Shown here one piece after another: positions 1 to 13,273 of a stretch of DNA of 64,000 nucleotides. Source of the stretch: Gnetum montanum. Lineage: Eukaryota > Streptophyta > Gnetopsida > Gnetales > Gnetaceae. The translations under genes and the position numbers were made by a program. Numbering within the stretch: position 1 is the first letter of the stretch; each line of letters opens with the position of its first letter. Location: positions 101,867 through 165,866 of the forward strand of contig MNCI01009146.1 of the NCBI GenBank assembly GCA_015680685.1, given 5' to 3'. The notes under the pieces were generated by a model. The model had not been told where the DNA came from and searched no databases. It saw only the letters and a program-made list of their open reading frames with translations.

Positions 1-297
1 CTATGATGATAAACTGTCAATCACACCAAGTAGCGTCCACAATGAAGATAAACTAGCAGCATCGAGCAACATCTGCCATGATGTTAAAATGGCGACAACC
101 ATCCGCTATGATGAAGAATTAGCACTGTTAGTCCACTATGACTATAAAATGTTGTTGCACATCCGCTACGATGTAAAATTGGCACTGTTAGTCCACTATG
201 ACTATAAACTGGTGTTGCACATCCACTATGATGATAAAATGGCATGTATGGTATGTTGGGACCTTAAACCAGCACACGGTCTACCAAGACCTTAAAC
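1..297 (+). repeat. E1 post-integrase hairpin-monomer array
   Basis: Degenerate tandem monomers, each a 4-bp palindromic stem around 6 nt followed by a TTAAACTGG-like tail. Clear cases are CATC/GATG at 70-83, AGTC/GACT at 130-143 and GGTC/GACC at 278-291. The two stem types CATC and AGTC alternate over much of the array. Any translation here is of the repeat and is not a gene. Confidence 0.85.
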
Positions 298-1247
298 TGG
301 GTTTGCATCGCTTTGCCAGCATGCACCAGCACCAGATACACACTGAACGAGTGGGCGCGATGCTAATGAGTGGGTGGGATGTTGTAGCTCTAGAATGCCA
401 TTCACAACACACTGAGAACATGATCTGGAACATATGCGGTGCTGCCACCCTTGGCATCATGCTAACTCTCCGAATATGCCGTATGGCATCACACTAACCC
501 TCCGAAACTACCATTGCCATGGTCCATCACCTTGACGGTAGTTCTTGGGTTAGCTCCCGCATTTGGAGTTCTGACAGTATTATGGCCTAGCCACAATATT
601 GTTTCTCCAACTCCCTGCCAATGTCTGGGCTTGCATGACATTAGCTATGTGCCAATTGATCCCATAGCTGAACTAGGAATGCAAACCCCTAGCAGGGGTT
701 CTAAAGCATCTGCATCCACAATAGCTCTTAGTACCATCAAGGCCAGCTCCTCCGTGTTGGCACTACCAAGGCCGCTACTGGCCTTTCTACTTTGGGCATC
801 TCACACTAGTGACGGTGCCCAAGAGTAACAACAATTCCAGCGGCCAACAAGACCTTGTCCCCGCAAACACATCTCGCTACAGAAGCAAATGCTATAGTGT
901 CACAAAGTGAGTGCCTCAACTAACATGGCTATTTGAGAGTGCAAACTCCAGCATGTGCCTAACACAACTCGCTATATGGAAGGTTTCTATAGGCAAGTCA
1001 AAACCCTTCACGAATGTAACACAACTCATCCTATGAAGGGGGCACCTGCCTACAGGAGGTTGGAGAAAAATGCCAACCAAAGATGAAAATGCAAACGAGC
1101 CTCTCAAAGAACTCTAACAAGGGACTCTACTAAACATCATCTTTGCTCTCTACCTTAACCTCTACAAAACCAATGCAACACTCTCAAGTGTGGCCAAGCA
1201 ACATCTCAACACTCACCAAGTGACAACCTTAGCGTTTCGCCTACTAT
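298..1247 (+). other. E1 3' untranslated region
   Basis: No convincing coding sequence. A block at 1015-1055 (TGTAACACAACTCA, then ACCTGCCTACAG) recurs at the same relative place in E2 (12652-12694) and inverted in E4 (36349-36388), so part of this region is conserved in the family. Confidence 0.5.
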
Positions 1248-1322
1248 GGTGTTTCATATTCTTTGGCGATGTCCATTGAGCCTGTTCTCCAAATGTCAAC
1301 AAATAGGGGCCAATGAAACACC
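1248..1322 (+). promoter_or_regulatory. PPT/LTR-junction hairpin of E1
   Basis: The left arm starts GGTGTTTCA (1248-1256). The right arm ends TGAAACACC (1314-1322), which is the first nine bases of the LTR. Inside are TTCTTTGG and CAACAAATAGGGGCCAA; the latter is the polypurine tract that would prime plus-strand synthesis. The whole is 75 nt, as in E2 and E4. Confidence 0.75.
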
Positions 1323-2935
1323 CTAAAAAATGCGGGATCATCCTTTCTTCACTAGGCTCTTGTAGTCCATGCAGTACTATGATAGTTCATCAGGAGGAGA
1401 ATGTTCTGAGTTCAAGTTGGCCAGTTCAGAAAATTTTCTACTTTTAGCATGGAAACGTTCTGTGTCATCCTGCCTATCCACCAATGTAGCCTGACCAGCT
1501 GACAACCTGCTCAGAAGCAGTTTGCGAAATTGGTAGCAGCACTCTGTATGAGCAAAAAATACTTCAGTAACTTTTCTAAGTCATGAATTCTACTACGCTA
1601 TGCCTCGTAATGTAGAAAACTTCAGAGGATAATGGTAGAAAGAAGTGCAATGCTACGCTATGTAGCATAGCATGGCAACGGCTTCACCACCATTTCCCTT
1701 GCCCATTTTCAAGTTCTGCAATGATGTTCCTTTCTTTGAAGAAGTAGCCAACCATGTTTGCTGCTACGCTATGCTGAGCTACATGGCACAGCGAGGCGTA
1801 GCAATCCTGTAGAAGGGATAGAAGGCAACTCGAAGGGTAGAATCAATGAAGTTTGTAATACTTACATTGCAGAAGATGAAGTTTGAAAATTGGGAAAACT
1901 TTCATGATTAAGGCCAGTTGCTACGCTATGCTATGCTATGTATCATAGCATAGTGTAGCAAGCATACAACATGTAGGAGAACACACAACAAGATGCTATG
2001 CAATGCCAAGCATGTTACGCTACAAAGAATAGCAAGGCATGCGGGTAGTTGCGTGACATCAATGCACCTCACCTAATTGGACCGTTGGTGAATATCTCCA
2101 GACAATGATGACACAATTACAGCATGGCAGGCTCATAATTATTGCATGACAAGTTCGCATTACAACGATCTTGTAGGTCCAATGGTCATACATGGTGCGA
2201 GTGGCACCAACAAGTCAATGTGTTCCCTCTAGTTCTATAAATACCCCGGAAAACAACATTCAAAAGAGGACGGCTGACATTTTGAAAAGAATAGCATTCA
2301 AGGGGTGAGAACTTTTTGAATTCTGAGAACTTCTGTCCTCTCTAGCATTGTAACATTGAGCATTGTGAGCTCTCTGTTTGACATTGCAAACAGTTAGCAT
2401 TTTCAGCGGACACTTTGTTCCACCCTTCTTCTACCACCTTGGTAGAATTCCTACATTACCAACACCTAAGTCCATGCCCAAGCATAGTCTGTTTTGCTCT
2501 GCATGTCTTGGTTACTCTCAGGATCTCTGCATTTCATCATGCTGTGCAACCAACTGTATCCATCTTAATAGAGCAAGTCTGTAGCTTTAGAGTAGTGCAT
2601 GTTTCTAACTACACTTTACTTTATTTCTTGCCTACTGTCCCATTTGCATTAATTTTTCTATTTTATTCACTTTCAAGCATTACTTCAGATTATTGTCGCA
2701 TTTTTTGCTTTATTTACTTTCAAGCATCATTTCACATTTCCATTCTATCTCAAAGGTACATGTTGCAAAAGGCTACATTGATGCTGACATAACTCCTTGT
2801 CTAATCGACAAGATCGTTAAGGGTGCCCCGTGTCCACACACACCCAGCATGGCCCTCTCGCAGGTATGGGGTCGAAATTGTCATGCCCACTGATCCCTCA
2901 TTGTTTTCTAGCCGTTGACATTTTTGGTCTCTACA
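1314..2935 (+). mobile_element. E1 3' LTR
   Basis: Starts TGAAACACCC directly after the polypurine tract and ends near TCTCTACA at 2935, about 1.62 kb. A TATA box (CTATAAATACC, 2235-2245) lies 0.7 kb before the end, as in the E7 LTR. U3 holds several dyads built on GCTACGCTATGC and GCATAGC (about 1590-2040). The last 200 bases match the E7 LTR end and the inverted start of the E4 LTR at 14730. Confidence 0.85.
2235..2245 (+). promoter_or_regulatory. E1 LTR TATA box
   Basis: CTATAAATACC, expected to start transcription about 30 nt downstream. The same word is found on the sense strand of the E3, E4 and E7 LTRs. Confidence 0.7.
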
Positions 2936-2999
2936 ATAGTGATAACTGAGTAGTTAAAGGCTTAAGAGCAATGGGTAAGGATAGATGGTAACACAAAGT

Positions 3000-5269
3000 G
3001 CTCAACGAGCAAGCCCTTAGATGTTAGCACAAGTGGATCTCCTAGCTACACATCATCAAAGAGGTTTATGAAGTCACCCTCATGGTGGAACAACCCCTTT
3101 GCATCAAAATATTGGGAGATCTCTAGGGCCTCCAGTGGCTCCTCCCTACATGCTACCTCCTCTTCAGCTTGAGGAGGGATCATGTTTGTTTCCTCTGCTA
3201 TCACCACCACTTCTTTCTTAGGAGCCCTCTTTCCTGGCTCACAATCATAGCATAGTAGTATTAGCATAATATATATATAAAAAGAAAATAATCTAAATGC
3301 ATCTATGATGTACACTAACCTACAACCACTAAATGAAGTGTGGGTATCTTGAGCCAGACTTTTTTGATGCCTACTTGTCCAACTATAGAGGGATTATCTT
3401 GTGTTAGCCTTGACCTTTTAATTTTTTCCTTGGAGGACCCCACTTTCTTCGCAATGTATCACTCAACCTTGTTCTCATCCCAAAAAATAGTTGGTGGACA
3501 CTCACTCATGCTCTCATGGGAATAATATGACTCTAACCTTCCTAGATGTGCCTTCATCATAACTGAATATGACTCCTCTATCCCCTCTAGAGGGTCTTGT
3601 GCACAAGTAGTAGCAAACAAGTGCTTAACCAATGGCTTGGATAGATACTCATAATCCTACACAACCCAACTCCTTATATCCCTGATCACCAAGAACTCTG
3701 TAAGCCTTTGCATATAGGCTACAAAGAATGATAAGTGAAAGTGAGACCTTACATGGATGTTGTGGCGAAGCCTAGTAATCTCTACCTATACTACGACGAT
3801 GATAGAGGAGGCCTAGTTAAACCCAGTGCCCTCCTCTATGACCTTTGATATCATCTACACTTGCTCGACCCCAAGGACCTTTCCTTAGGATAGTAGCTTA
3901 GGAAATGCATAGAAATGAAAAATATGGTAAAGCCTCTAGATCTCAGGCACACGCACATCACTAACTACGATGCCTTTATGCGAGCGAGTGGTTCCTAGCC
4001 ACTCTTTGATGTATTTCCTCTAGTCCACCTCTAGGTCCTTAGAGGGAAGGCAAAGAAGTAAGTGAAGAAAGCATTACTAAGGACCAACACTACACTCACT
4101 TCATGCACATTAATGATAAAGAAATAGGCATTACAAATAAATGAGTCAACGATAGTCACCATCTCAACCACTAGAGTGCTTAGGTTGAGGGCCACGAAAA
4201 GGTCCATCAACCCAAAATGTGTAAATTGACCACTCAAAGCCTCTAAGGCTTAATTACATAGCCACTTTTGTGCCCTCTTTACATTACCATACTTGATAAT
4301 GAGGGTGGCCTCACTATGGCCAATGGCAACCATTGTCACCTCTCTTAAAGTAACAATAGTTGTAACGTAGGCAAATGCAATGTTGGCATCATGCAACCAA
4401 CAAGTGCATGAGAATAAGCAATAAAATTTAAGTCAACATAACAAACATCCATGTGAAATGAATAGTGTGCATGATGGAGGTGGTGGCACAACAAGCTCTC
4501 CAAAGATTAGCTTACCACTAGCCCATCCCTCATCAAGCCAATCATAGGTCCAATATTTCTCAAATGCCTTCCAAGTACCAAGGGGGGGTAGTTCTCTAAG
4601 TATTTTTCCACCTATTTAATAATGGCCTCTTGAAAGCTTGGACTAGAGGAAAATACCTCTAGCATGGTATGGGTCAAAGTAAGATCCCCTCTCTCATCAT
4701 TGAGTCCCTCATCATCAACTTTAAACCTGGCATTAGACATCCATAGTTAGTAGTTGACAAAGCTAGGATGGCCAATAATAATGAGACATAATGAAAAGCA
4801 AGAGCACTTACCCTTCAGCATAATATATAGTCCCAGGTGGGTTCTGCAAGACTATATGCATGCACATGGAAATGAAGAGGGTATTTCTCTTATTATAACA
4901 AGATAACTCTAGCATTCTCCAAATCTTGGCTAACGGAAAAATGCTCCTAGGACCTAGTCTTAGGCCACCTACTCGATCACCACTAGTCATGGGCTCATTG
5001 GATATGAATCTTAGTATATCGTAGTTTTCCCTAGCCAATAACATCTCAGTGATAGTGCTTTTAGCTTCTGCTGCCATGTGTGACCACATGATCACACTAA
5101 AGTATTGTAGTAGGTAAGCTAGGAATTTGGATTCCCCTAGCTAAAACCACACTGCTTAATGACCTAACTTCATATCAGGTGCAAGCGTGTTAGGCATAGG
5201 CTCACTGATGTAGGATAGAATGTTGATGAGCTTCATGACAACTAAGTAAGCTTCAATAGCACTCTACAA
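3000..5269 (-). pseudogene. E2 copy of the antisense multi-exon gene (exons 2-5)
   Basis: Decayed copy of the gene best seen at 63090-58954. Exon 2 runs 5269-4812 after a CTTACAG acceptor and ends at the donor GTAAGTGC. Its end reads NPPGTIYYAEG, matching NPQGTVYYAGG in E7. Exon 3 starts near 4725 after ATGCCAG and ends at a GTAAGC donor near 4515. Exon 4 covers about 4310-3320, including a match at 4237-4031 to the conserved block around LMDLF and VTIVDSF. Exon 5 (about 3250-3000) is acidic and ends with LGDPLVL like its E3 counterpart. Exons 6-8 are absent because the element is truncated here. There are many stops. Product unknown. Confidence 0.7.
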
Positions 5270-7507
5270 CTGTAAGATAATAAGTGAACATAGCATTAGC
5301 ACATAATAGATTGCATTTTGGCATAAAATATTAACTTACACTTAGCAAAAATTAGCAAATTTTACCCAAAATGGCATAACTTAGAAATATATCCTTAGGG
5401 TCCCCCATGGTGCCCCATGATTATAGGACATCAATACACATTTGATGCACCTAGTACTCATTAGGCTATAGTATTAACATATCACCAAAAAAATTTTAAA
5501 TTCACATGGTTTACTTTATCTTGGTTTGCATTTGTTGAGTAGTTTTGCACATCTAGTTTACGAGTTTGGCATTATAAAAAAGCTCTCATACATGTTGTTT
5601 TGCATGAGCCATTCTCATACTCAGCACCCTTACACTTAGCATTTTTTATGTTTGGCATTTCATTTCTATACTTAGCAAAAAAAAATTCAAAAACACTGGG
5701 TAGCATAGCATGGGGTACTCAGAAAAAAAAGAAAAATATTTCTAACTTTGGGTTGTCCCTCTCCAAGAACGTGACCCATGTAAATTAACAAAAAATAAAA
5801 AAACTCTAACTATTGAAAGCATAATGCCCCAATGCATTTAGAAATTGGCTAATTTTTCCTAAGTGCTAGCTACACTCCCTAAGGAGTGTAGCTTTCAAAG
5901 GATGATATTTTACCTAAGTGCTACTTCCACTACCGCACCACTCCATCGTCCTAGGCATCCTAGCCCCCTTCACCACACCATCTAGCACCATCATGTGCAA
6001 ATGGCACATGCTAGGATGTTCACCATGGCTATAGCCTTAGTGATCCACCTAGCCCCATTTATCCCCTCAATGTAGTTGTTATCCCTATGGCCACATTGTT
6101 GGGCCTTTTCTTGCCCCTACGACTTTCCTTGCACATTTCCTATACCCTAATGCCTAGCCCTCCCCTTTGCGCTCACCCTAGATTCATCCCTTGGCACTCC
6201 CACATATCCTTGCTCCCTACATTATTCTATCCTTGTCCTCCTCCTACCTCACTCATCCATGCACTACACTCATCCATACGTATGCAAAGAATAAAAGTGT
6301 GGTAGAGGATGAACCCTCTACCACATATCCATCGTTGTCCTTAATGCCCTCATTTTTTGCCCCTCCTCCTTCTCACATGCCACAACTTTTGAGAATAAGA
6401 GACAAAATGAGGAAAGCATAAAATTATAATAGTCCATCAGTCGAGCCCTATATTTCACAAAGATGTCACTCTCACCTCACCAACGGCAATTCTTAGTAGC
6501 CATAGCCTAAGACCAAGGGTTACTTACCCCATGCAACTACACATAAAAGAAAAAAACCTTGCTTTTCCCAATGTGCCACAACCACATAAATGAGGAAAAA
6601 ATCCTCATTTTTTCCCTTCTTCCTTGCCCTATGCACTGCAACCCTCAAGGTAAATCAAGATTTACACAATAAACCCTCCTTGCTTTGCCTCAAAATGATA
6701 CCTCAAGAAGAATCAAACCCCTATAGCTTACACATTACCCCTTGTCCCATTTGACACAAATGCAAAACCAAAACAAAATTCTTACATAGACCCACAAGCT
6801 GTGCACACAAATTCTCTCTTTAACCATGGCCTCCAAGGTAGCCAAGGTCATGGTGGGCCCTACCAAGGTAGGCTACCCCAAAACACAAACCTCAGCACTA
6901 GACAAAGGAAGAAAAAATGCAAAGAAAAAACATTGCAAGGAGGTAAGCATAGCAGATGTGCCTTGTAGTTAGTGGTGCTCTCCTCTCTTCCACTTGAGCC
7001 CATAGTAGGTGTTCTAGGATTCATCTTCCCTCTTTCATGGTGGTGAGTGTGGGGTATTGATGGTTACTATGGCATGTCATCCTAGCACCATGCTTGGGTG
7101 CTATACTCTGGCACTTCACTCTTTTTGCTATGCCATGGGCTCCACACCTTGCTTTGACCATGCTATACTCCATAATTTCTAATTTTCACTTTATAAAATG
7201 ACAGTTTACCCCTTAGTGAATCATGCATATATACCATCCTAGGTTAATTAAATGTGTCACCTACTGCACTAGTGCATCAACACTTTGGCAAATTTTCCTA
7301 GGTTCTTGAGGAGTGTAGTAAGAGGGTGAGTGTAACAAGGGGTGAGTGTAGTAGCCAAATTAGAAAAATTTCTAAATTTTTTCTAATGATTTCTAGATTT
7401 AGAAAATTTTCTAAAATTTTTTTGGTTGCCCAACAAATGCTCAACCCAATTCCATGTTCTAGATACTCTCTACCCTACCTAAACCAATGCATCTTGCACA
7501 AACGATG
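5270..7507. other. E2 noncoding stretch between antisense gene and RT
   Basis: Corresponds to intron 1, first exon and promoter of the antisense gene in E4 and E7, but I could not find the first exon (MASK...) here. The stretch is AT-rich with runs of CCT and CAC. It holds a perfect dyad at 5869-5892 (arms GCTACACTCC and GGAGTGTAGC), the same word as dyads in the E2 LTR at 13380-13800. Confidence 0.4.
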
Positions 7508-7620
7508 CTATGCTAAGACCCTAAACTGGCAAATGATGATCTTCTAAGACCTTAAACTGGAAAATGATGGTCCTCTATGATCTTAAATTGGCAACGCTAT
7601 GGCCTAGTAAGGCTTAAAAT
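7508..7620 (+). repeat. E2 pre-RT hairpin-monomer array
   Basis: Three to four monomers ending CTTAAACTGG or CTTAAATTGG, for example GGTC, loop CTCTAT, GATC with a G-T pair. Same position as 22613-22665 in E3 and 41316-41634 in E4. Confidence 0.7.
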
Positions 7621-7750
7621 CAACTAATATATTTACTTTTCTAACGTCCACTCTTGCACATTTAGGCAATTTATTATTGCATTTCTTTCCTTATTTTATG
7701 CATTGTGATCTATTAACATAGGTGTAGCTTGACATTATTTCTTATTATTT

Positions 7751-7761
7751 TGTAGGATATG
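7751..7761 (+). promoter_or_regulatory. Putative 3' splice site and RT start codon of E2
   Basis: TTTTGTAG ends at 7755 after a T-rich stretch, and the RT-frame ATG follows at 7759, three bases on. The other three elements with this region have the same arrangement. Confidence 0.55.
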
Positions 7762-10700
7762 TCACATGATTATAACATGAGCACATATGAGCATCTTTGT
7801 TCACCTCTTGTCCTCACTGGACCTCATGGTGATCTCATCTAATGCATTGATGCCCAATGCCTAGACCTTGAGCCTATGGCTCATGATGACTACGTAATAT
7901 TCATAGAAGCACCGCTAGGTTAGCTTGACCATCTAGCTTGACCATAGGGGTAGGTGATTTCATTAAGGATCCCCTCATCAAAGTCCCTGTAACAACACTC
8001 AGTGATGAGGTGAAGTCACTAAAAATCAATTCCTTGTTAGAGCTTTAGCACACCCAAAGCATCATCAAAGTTCTCAACAATAACATTAAGTCATTTGCAT
8101 GATCCTACAAAGACATTCTAGGCCTAGATCCTTGCATAGTATACCATAATATAGTCATTGATCCTTGCATAAAACCAATTAAGCAGAAAGCTTGCAAGGT
8201 TAGGCCTGAGGTGGTGTTGGTAGTCCATGATGAAATGACTAAAATCTACAAGGATGGTTTCATCTAGGTAGTTGACTATGTAGATTGGGTTTCCAACATC
8301 ATAGTTGTACCTAAGAAAAATAGAAGAATATGCATCTACATAGACTTCTGGGACCTGAACAAGGCAGCCATCAAAGATAATTTTTTGTTGCCTAGCATCG
8401 ACCAAGTAGTTGATACTACAATTGGTCATGCCTTGTTGTCCTTCATGGATGGGTTCTATGAATACAACCAAATTCAAATAAAATTGAGGCACCAACTTAG
8501 TATGAGCTTCATAACCCCCTAGGGTACATTTTTCTTAATGACTACATTTATGACATAGTAGTTAAGTCCAAGATGGCACATGGCCATGTAGATGACTTAG
8601 ACCATGTACTCAAACATTGCCTTAGACATAACCTTAGGTTTAATCTTAAGAAGTGTGTCTTCAATGTCAAAATAGGTCACATGCTAGCTTTCATAGTAGA
8701 CCTCAATAAGGTTAAGACCATCATTAACTTAGCACTACCAACTAACCTTAAGGAGCTATGTGGGTCACAAGGAAAATTGCAATTCATACGTTGGTTTATT
8801 GTATGATTGACTCATAAGCTGCAGTAAATGTAACATTTTCTCAAAAAGGGAGTCCACTTCAAGTAGAAAAATCAATGCCAAGAGGCATTTAAAAACCTTA
8901 AATAGAAGCTAACTCAGCTTCCAACAGTCTACCCTATACAAGAAGATAAACCTTTTTGCATCTACCTTGCAACTTTTCATCCATCCATTACTTCTCAACT
9001 TTTCCAAAAGAAAGACAATGGCTTAGAGGTTCCTGTATACTACCTAAGACATGTGTTAGTGACTCATGAAGAAAAATATAATGATGTGGAAAAGAAATAC
9101 CTCACCTTAGTCTTTGAGCTTAAGAAGTCGAAGCATTATATTTTTTGTAGCTAGGTAAACATCATCTACAAAAGTAATGTACTTTGGGCAATCACAATGA
9201 ACATCTACAAAAGTACTCAAATTGCATACTGAAAAGATATAACCATGGATTTTGACCTACATTACATAGTTCAAGAATCAACCAAAGGTCAATAAATAGC
9301 CACACAACTAATAGCTTCAGCAATGAATGATCAAGCAACAATCGACCTAAAATTCCTAGATAAGCATGTTAGCAGTATAAGCCAAGTGCCTACCAACTTT
9401 GAGGTAATTTTATACTTCAATGGTGCTTCAACCTCTCAAGGGGGTAGTGCCACTACTATCATCACACTTCCCTTTGGGGATATCCAACCCTTTGCATATC
9501 ACTTTGCATTTCCTTGCACAAAAAATGTAGTAGAGTACAAGGGTCTCCTCAAAGGTCTTATAGCACCTCATGGCCTAGGAATATATAACATAGCAATTTA
9601 AGGCAATTTGTAGTTAGTCATCAACCAAGTTACAGAGGCTTATGCTTTTAAATCACAACATTTAAAATCTTATTATGACTTGACAAAGCACTTTCTCTAA
9701 CGATTTGTAACTATAGATATCCAGCACATCCCTCACAATGAGAACGCCATTGCTGATGCATTACCCACACTAGCCTTAAGCATTGAACATAACATGTTTC
9801 ATGCCCTGACGACTTTAATAACATATTGCACTAAACTTATTACATAAGTAACTAACATTGCATCAATAACCACAATAATCATATCTCATGCACAAGAATG
9901 GTACTATGAAATTAAGGTGTACCTTCAACAACGTGAGCATCCACAACATCTAACCAGTACCCAAAAGGATGCAATGCAAAAATGGTCATAGTAGTATGTC
10001 ATTGTAGGTGATAGAATGCTTTTTTCAGATCCTACAATAGCATACTTCTATAGTAGAATGTTAGCAATAGTGAAGTGCAAATGATCGTGAATCAAGTTCA
10101 TGAGAGACTATATGAAGGCCACATAGCACCCAGGACAACAACATTGAAAATTAGATGCTTAGGCTACTATTGGCCTTACATGGAGCACAATTGCATTTCC
10201 AAGGTTAATACATGTGATGTGTATCAATGGTATGGCAGCTTAATGCACATGCCACCCACTGAACTACACACAACACAAATCACATGGTCGTTCCAACATT
10301 GGGGGTTGGATATCATAGGGTCCATCACACCTAAGTCCTATGTAGGACATAGCTTCATCATAACTAAAATCGAATACTTTACCAAATGGTTTGAAGCTAT
10401 CTCCCTTATGAATAAAACATCGTAATAGGATTGCAAATTCATCCTTGACAACATAGTAACCCAATTTGATCTACCCATGACTATAGTCATAGACAACGGG
10501 CCACATTTTAGGAATGTAAAGAGCAAAGCCATCTGCAAACACCTAGGCATCAAGGATTCCTTCTCATTACCATACTACCAATAGGTAAATGGCAAAGAAT
10601 AGGATAAAAATAATTTTCATCAATCTTTTGAAGAAGATGCTTAGTAGTAGCAAACAATGATGGCATGAACAACCAGTCTATGCACAATGGGCCTACCATA

Positions 10701-11160
10701 CCATGCATAAAACAACAATTGGTAAGATGCCATATAGCCTTGTGTATGGGTCTAAAGACATTTTACCTCTTGAATTGTAGGTCCCATCACTCCATGTGAT
10801 AGCCTTGAGCTTCATTAATGAGGTTCAAAATGACAAGTTGAGAACCATTGACCTCGACTCTATAGAGGAGGAGCTCATGTAGATGCTTGATTGCATTGAA
10901 TGGTACCAAGAGAAGAAATGGCAAAAGCACTAGCATAATTAGCATCAATCCCTAATCAGGAGGGGGGACTTAGTCCTTAATGCCATTTGTGAACTAATGT
11001 ATAAATTCTTAGCCCACTAGGAAGGGCCTTTTCTATCACCAAGGCCTATGATAATGGAGCATTCAAGCTTTCTAATCTAGATGGCAACGAATTTTCCAAT
11101 CTGGTTAACCATTTGTACTTGAAGTCATACTATGCCTTGTACATAGTATCACATTAATGA
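7759..11160 (+). pseudogene. E2 pol: RT, RNase H, second RNase H-like, integrase
   Basis: Reverse transcriptase starts at the ATG at 7759 and includes IDFWDLNKA (about 8335-8365). The catalytic Y-x-D-D box near 8545 reads YIYD, so the enzyme would be dead. The RNase H connection domain is about 8930-9250. A second RNase H-like domain begins around 9395 with ILYFNGASTSQGG, a doubling typical of the Tat lineage. Integrase covers about 10075-11150, with an H-H-C-C zinc region (HERLYEGH, then C-x6-C), the core around WGLDIIG and an IDNGPHF aspartate. Many TAG/TAA stops and shifts break the frame. Confidence 0.8.
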
Positions 11161-11179
11161 CAAACCAAGGTAAGAAAGA

Positions 11180-11618
11180 ATCTACTATGATGTTAAACTA
11201 GCAAAAAATGTCCTTGGGCTATGATGTTAAACTGGCATCCACAAAGCATCTACTATGATGTTAAACTGGCACACAATATTTTCTATGATGTTAAACTGGC
11301 ATAGAGTGTCCACTGTGATGTTAAATTGGCATAGATGTCCTTAGGATATGATGTTAAACTGGCATCCATAGCTCATCTACTATGACATTAAACTAGCATA
11401 GAGCATTTACTACGATGTTAAATTGGCACAGTTGTTCACTATGACTATAAACTAGTGCACCACTATCCTTGACACTAAACTAGCATCCACAACATGGTCC
11501 ACTAAAAAAATAAATTGGCACAACATCCATTGTTTGCTATGATGTTAAACTAGCACATCATGGTCTACTACGACCTTAAACTAGCACATCATGTGGTCTA
11601 CCAGGACCTTAAACTAGG
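11180..11618 (+). repeat. E2 post-integrase hairpin-monomer array
   Basis: About 15 monomers of roughly 25-40 bp with the tail GTTAAACTGG or CTTAAACTAG. Stems include CATC/GATG with loop TACTAT and GGTC/GACC with loops TACTAC and TACCAG. Several monomers keep pairing only through G-T pairs. The array follows the integrase end directly. Confidence 0.85.
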
Positions 11619-13198
11619 TTTGCAATTCAGCACACGTAGCTCAACATGCATAGTTCTGTGAACAAGCAAGCATGAATACTTTTGATTTTTCATCATCTAC
11701 CCACAACTCCTAGGTAGGGTAGGGTAGGGCAAAGCCTTGTAGTTCTAGAATAGAATTCATGTCATCAAGAAAGAGGCATTTAGAACATTTGTAGCATCAT
11801 TTCCCTTGGCATTTTGCTGATCCTCTGAAGATGCCCTGAAGCATTTTGCTAACCTTCTAGAGCTAGCTCCACCATCACTAGTCATATTGCCCCCATGCCA
11901 TGCAAATATTCTTACCGAGCTTAGGTATTTCATTATTGGTTAGAGCTCTCACCATCAACATCATCCACTAGAGTCCCAATAGTACTGTGACCCAACCACA
12001 ATGTTGCCATCCTCCAACCCTTACCATTACCCAAGCTTGGAAGCACATCCAACAACTTGGATCCCTACCATTTTGCTATATTTTCAAGTTCCTATCCTTG
12101 GTTTGGAGTCTCAAGCACCTACAACACCATCACCATAGGTTTCCTTGCTGGCCTCCTTGAAGTGCTTGCTTCCAATATGACTACTGGAGCTTTTGCAGCC
12201 TTCTAGCTCTAGTGTCTACACTGACCTTCCTACTTTGGCACTATAAGCTCTTGCAACTAGCCCAATACTTGTGGCACTTCCAATGCCCTCACAACTAGTA
12301 GTTTTATCTTATCTCATGTTGTGTGGTTGTTTTCTTATCTTCTCTATGTTTTGTTTCTAGGATGAAGCCCTAGAGGTAGTCATTCAGAGGCACATTTTGT
12401 CATAGCGGCAAGGCATCACATTGCTTTGATATGCTTGGTTGGAATTACCAAGTAGCCCAAGAGTGCACATCCTTATTATCCCATCATAGCCTATCCACAT
12501 TTTTCCCTTTTACCTCACATTTTTCACCCTTTCCTACAAGCTTCTCTAATGCACATGACACCCTTCTTTTAGCTGACTGTAGAACCCATGATGGATGTAA
12601 TGCAATGCATCCCATGGGGAGCCTTTATGGGCTAGTCAAGGCCCAACTACATGTAAGACAACTCACCCCGGGGGAAGAAACACCTATCCTACAGACACGA
12701 TATGGTTTCCTCCAAGAAAACCCCACTAAGTGGGACAAAATCCACTTAATGATGAGCATATTGCAGCTAGCATTTCTCAAAATGAAAAGAGTAAAGGGAG
12801 GGTAGAACACGTCCCCAAGCAAAATCTAGCAAAGCTATAATTTCACAACTGGTCCAAGCTTGAATTCACATTGGCCTTCTCATAAGCACTCCAATGAGAG
12901 GTTAACACATCCAGGGTAAACCATTTTGGTGCTATGGATGATAACTCTCTCACAAGCATTCTGATGAGAGACCATTATTTCACAAAAAGCCAGCCTAGTG
13001 CTGTGATCATGGTCAATCATGCTAACTTCACATCTTATAGCATGATACACTATTTGCATCTCATTCCTCTCTTGTTATCCCCAAACCAATTCCCTACATC
13101 CATTGTCTTTATCATATCATTACCTTTAGCACTCTTAATCCTAGCGAAGCACCCTTCAATTGGGTGCTGATGAGTGATGTTTGTGTCACACTTGCTAT
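11619..13198 (+). other. E2 3' untranslated region
   Basis: No gene recognised. The block at 12652-12694 is shared with E1 and E4. The part around 12590-12640 also matches the inverted 36390-36460 of E4 and can be translated in both (CNAMHPMGS and CNTAHCMGS), so a lost small ORF is possible but unproven. Confidence 0.45.
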
Positions 13199-13273
13199 GG
13201 TGTTTCGGGTTCTTTGTCAACATCTCTTGAGCTACTCCTCTAAACATCAACAAAGAGAGGCTAATAAAACACC
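13199..13273 (+). promoter_or_regulatory. PPT/LTR-junction hairpin of E2
   Basis: Arms GGTGTTTCG (13199-13207) and AAAACACC (13266-13273), with inner arms TTCTTTGTCAACA and CATCAACAAAGAGAGG. Length 75 nt. The polypurine tract lies in the right arm. Confidence 0.75.

Larger units (their letters stand above)
1..2935 (+). mobile_element. E1: 3' end of a Ty3/gypsy element, cut by the window start
   Basis: From left to right this contains a hairpin-repeat array, about 950 bp of 3' untranslated sequence, a hairpin over the polypurine tract, and a full 3' LTR. The same order follows integrase in E2 (11180-14729) and, on the other strand, in E3 and E4. The gag-pol body would lie left of base 1. No coding sequence of this element is in the window. 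Confidence 0.8.

Noticed and set aside
1-297. Open frame with repeated HYDYK/RYD-like units, as if a repeat protein
   Set aside because: It is a translation of the hairpin monomer array; the same arrays are not open in other elements.
6826-6870. ATGGCCTCCAAGGTAGCC on the + strand resembles the MASK start of the antisense gene
   Set aside because: In E2 the antisense gene is on the minus strand, so this is on the wrong strand, and no further similarity follows.
11180-11618. Regularly spaced short repeats that might suggest a CRISPR array
   Set aside because: Repeats are degenerate, spacers are not uniform, and the context is a plant retrotransposon.
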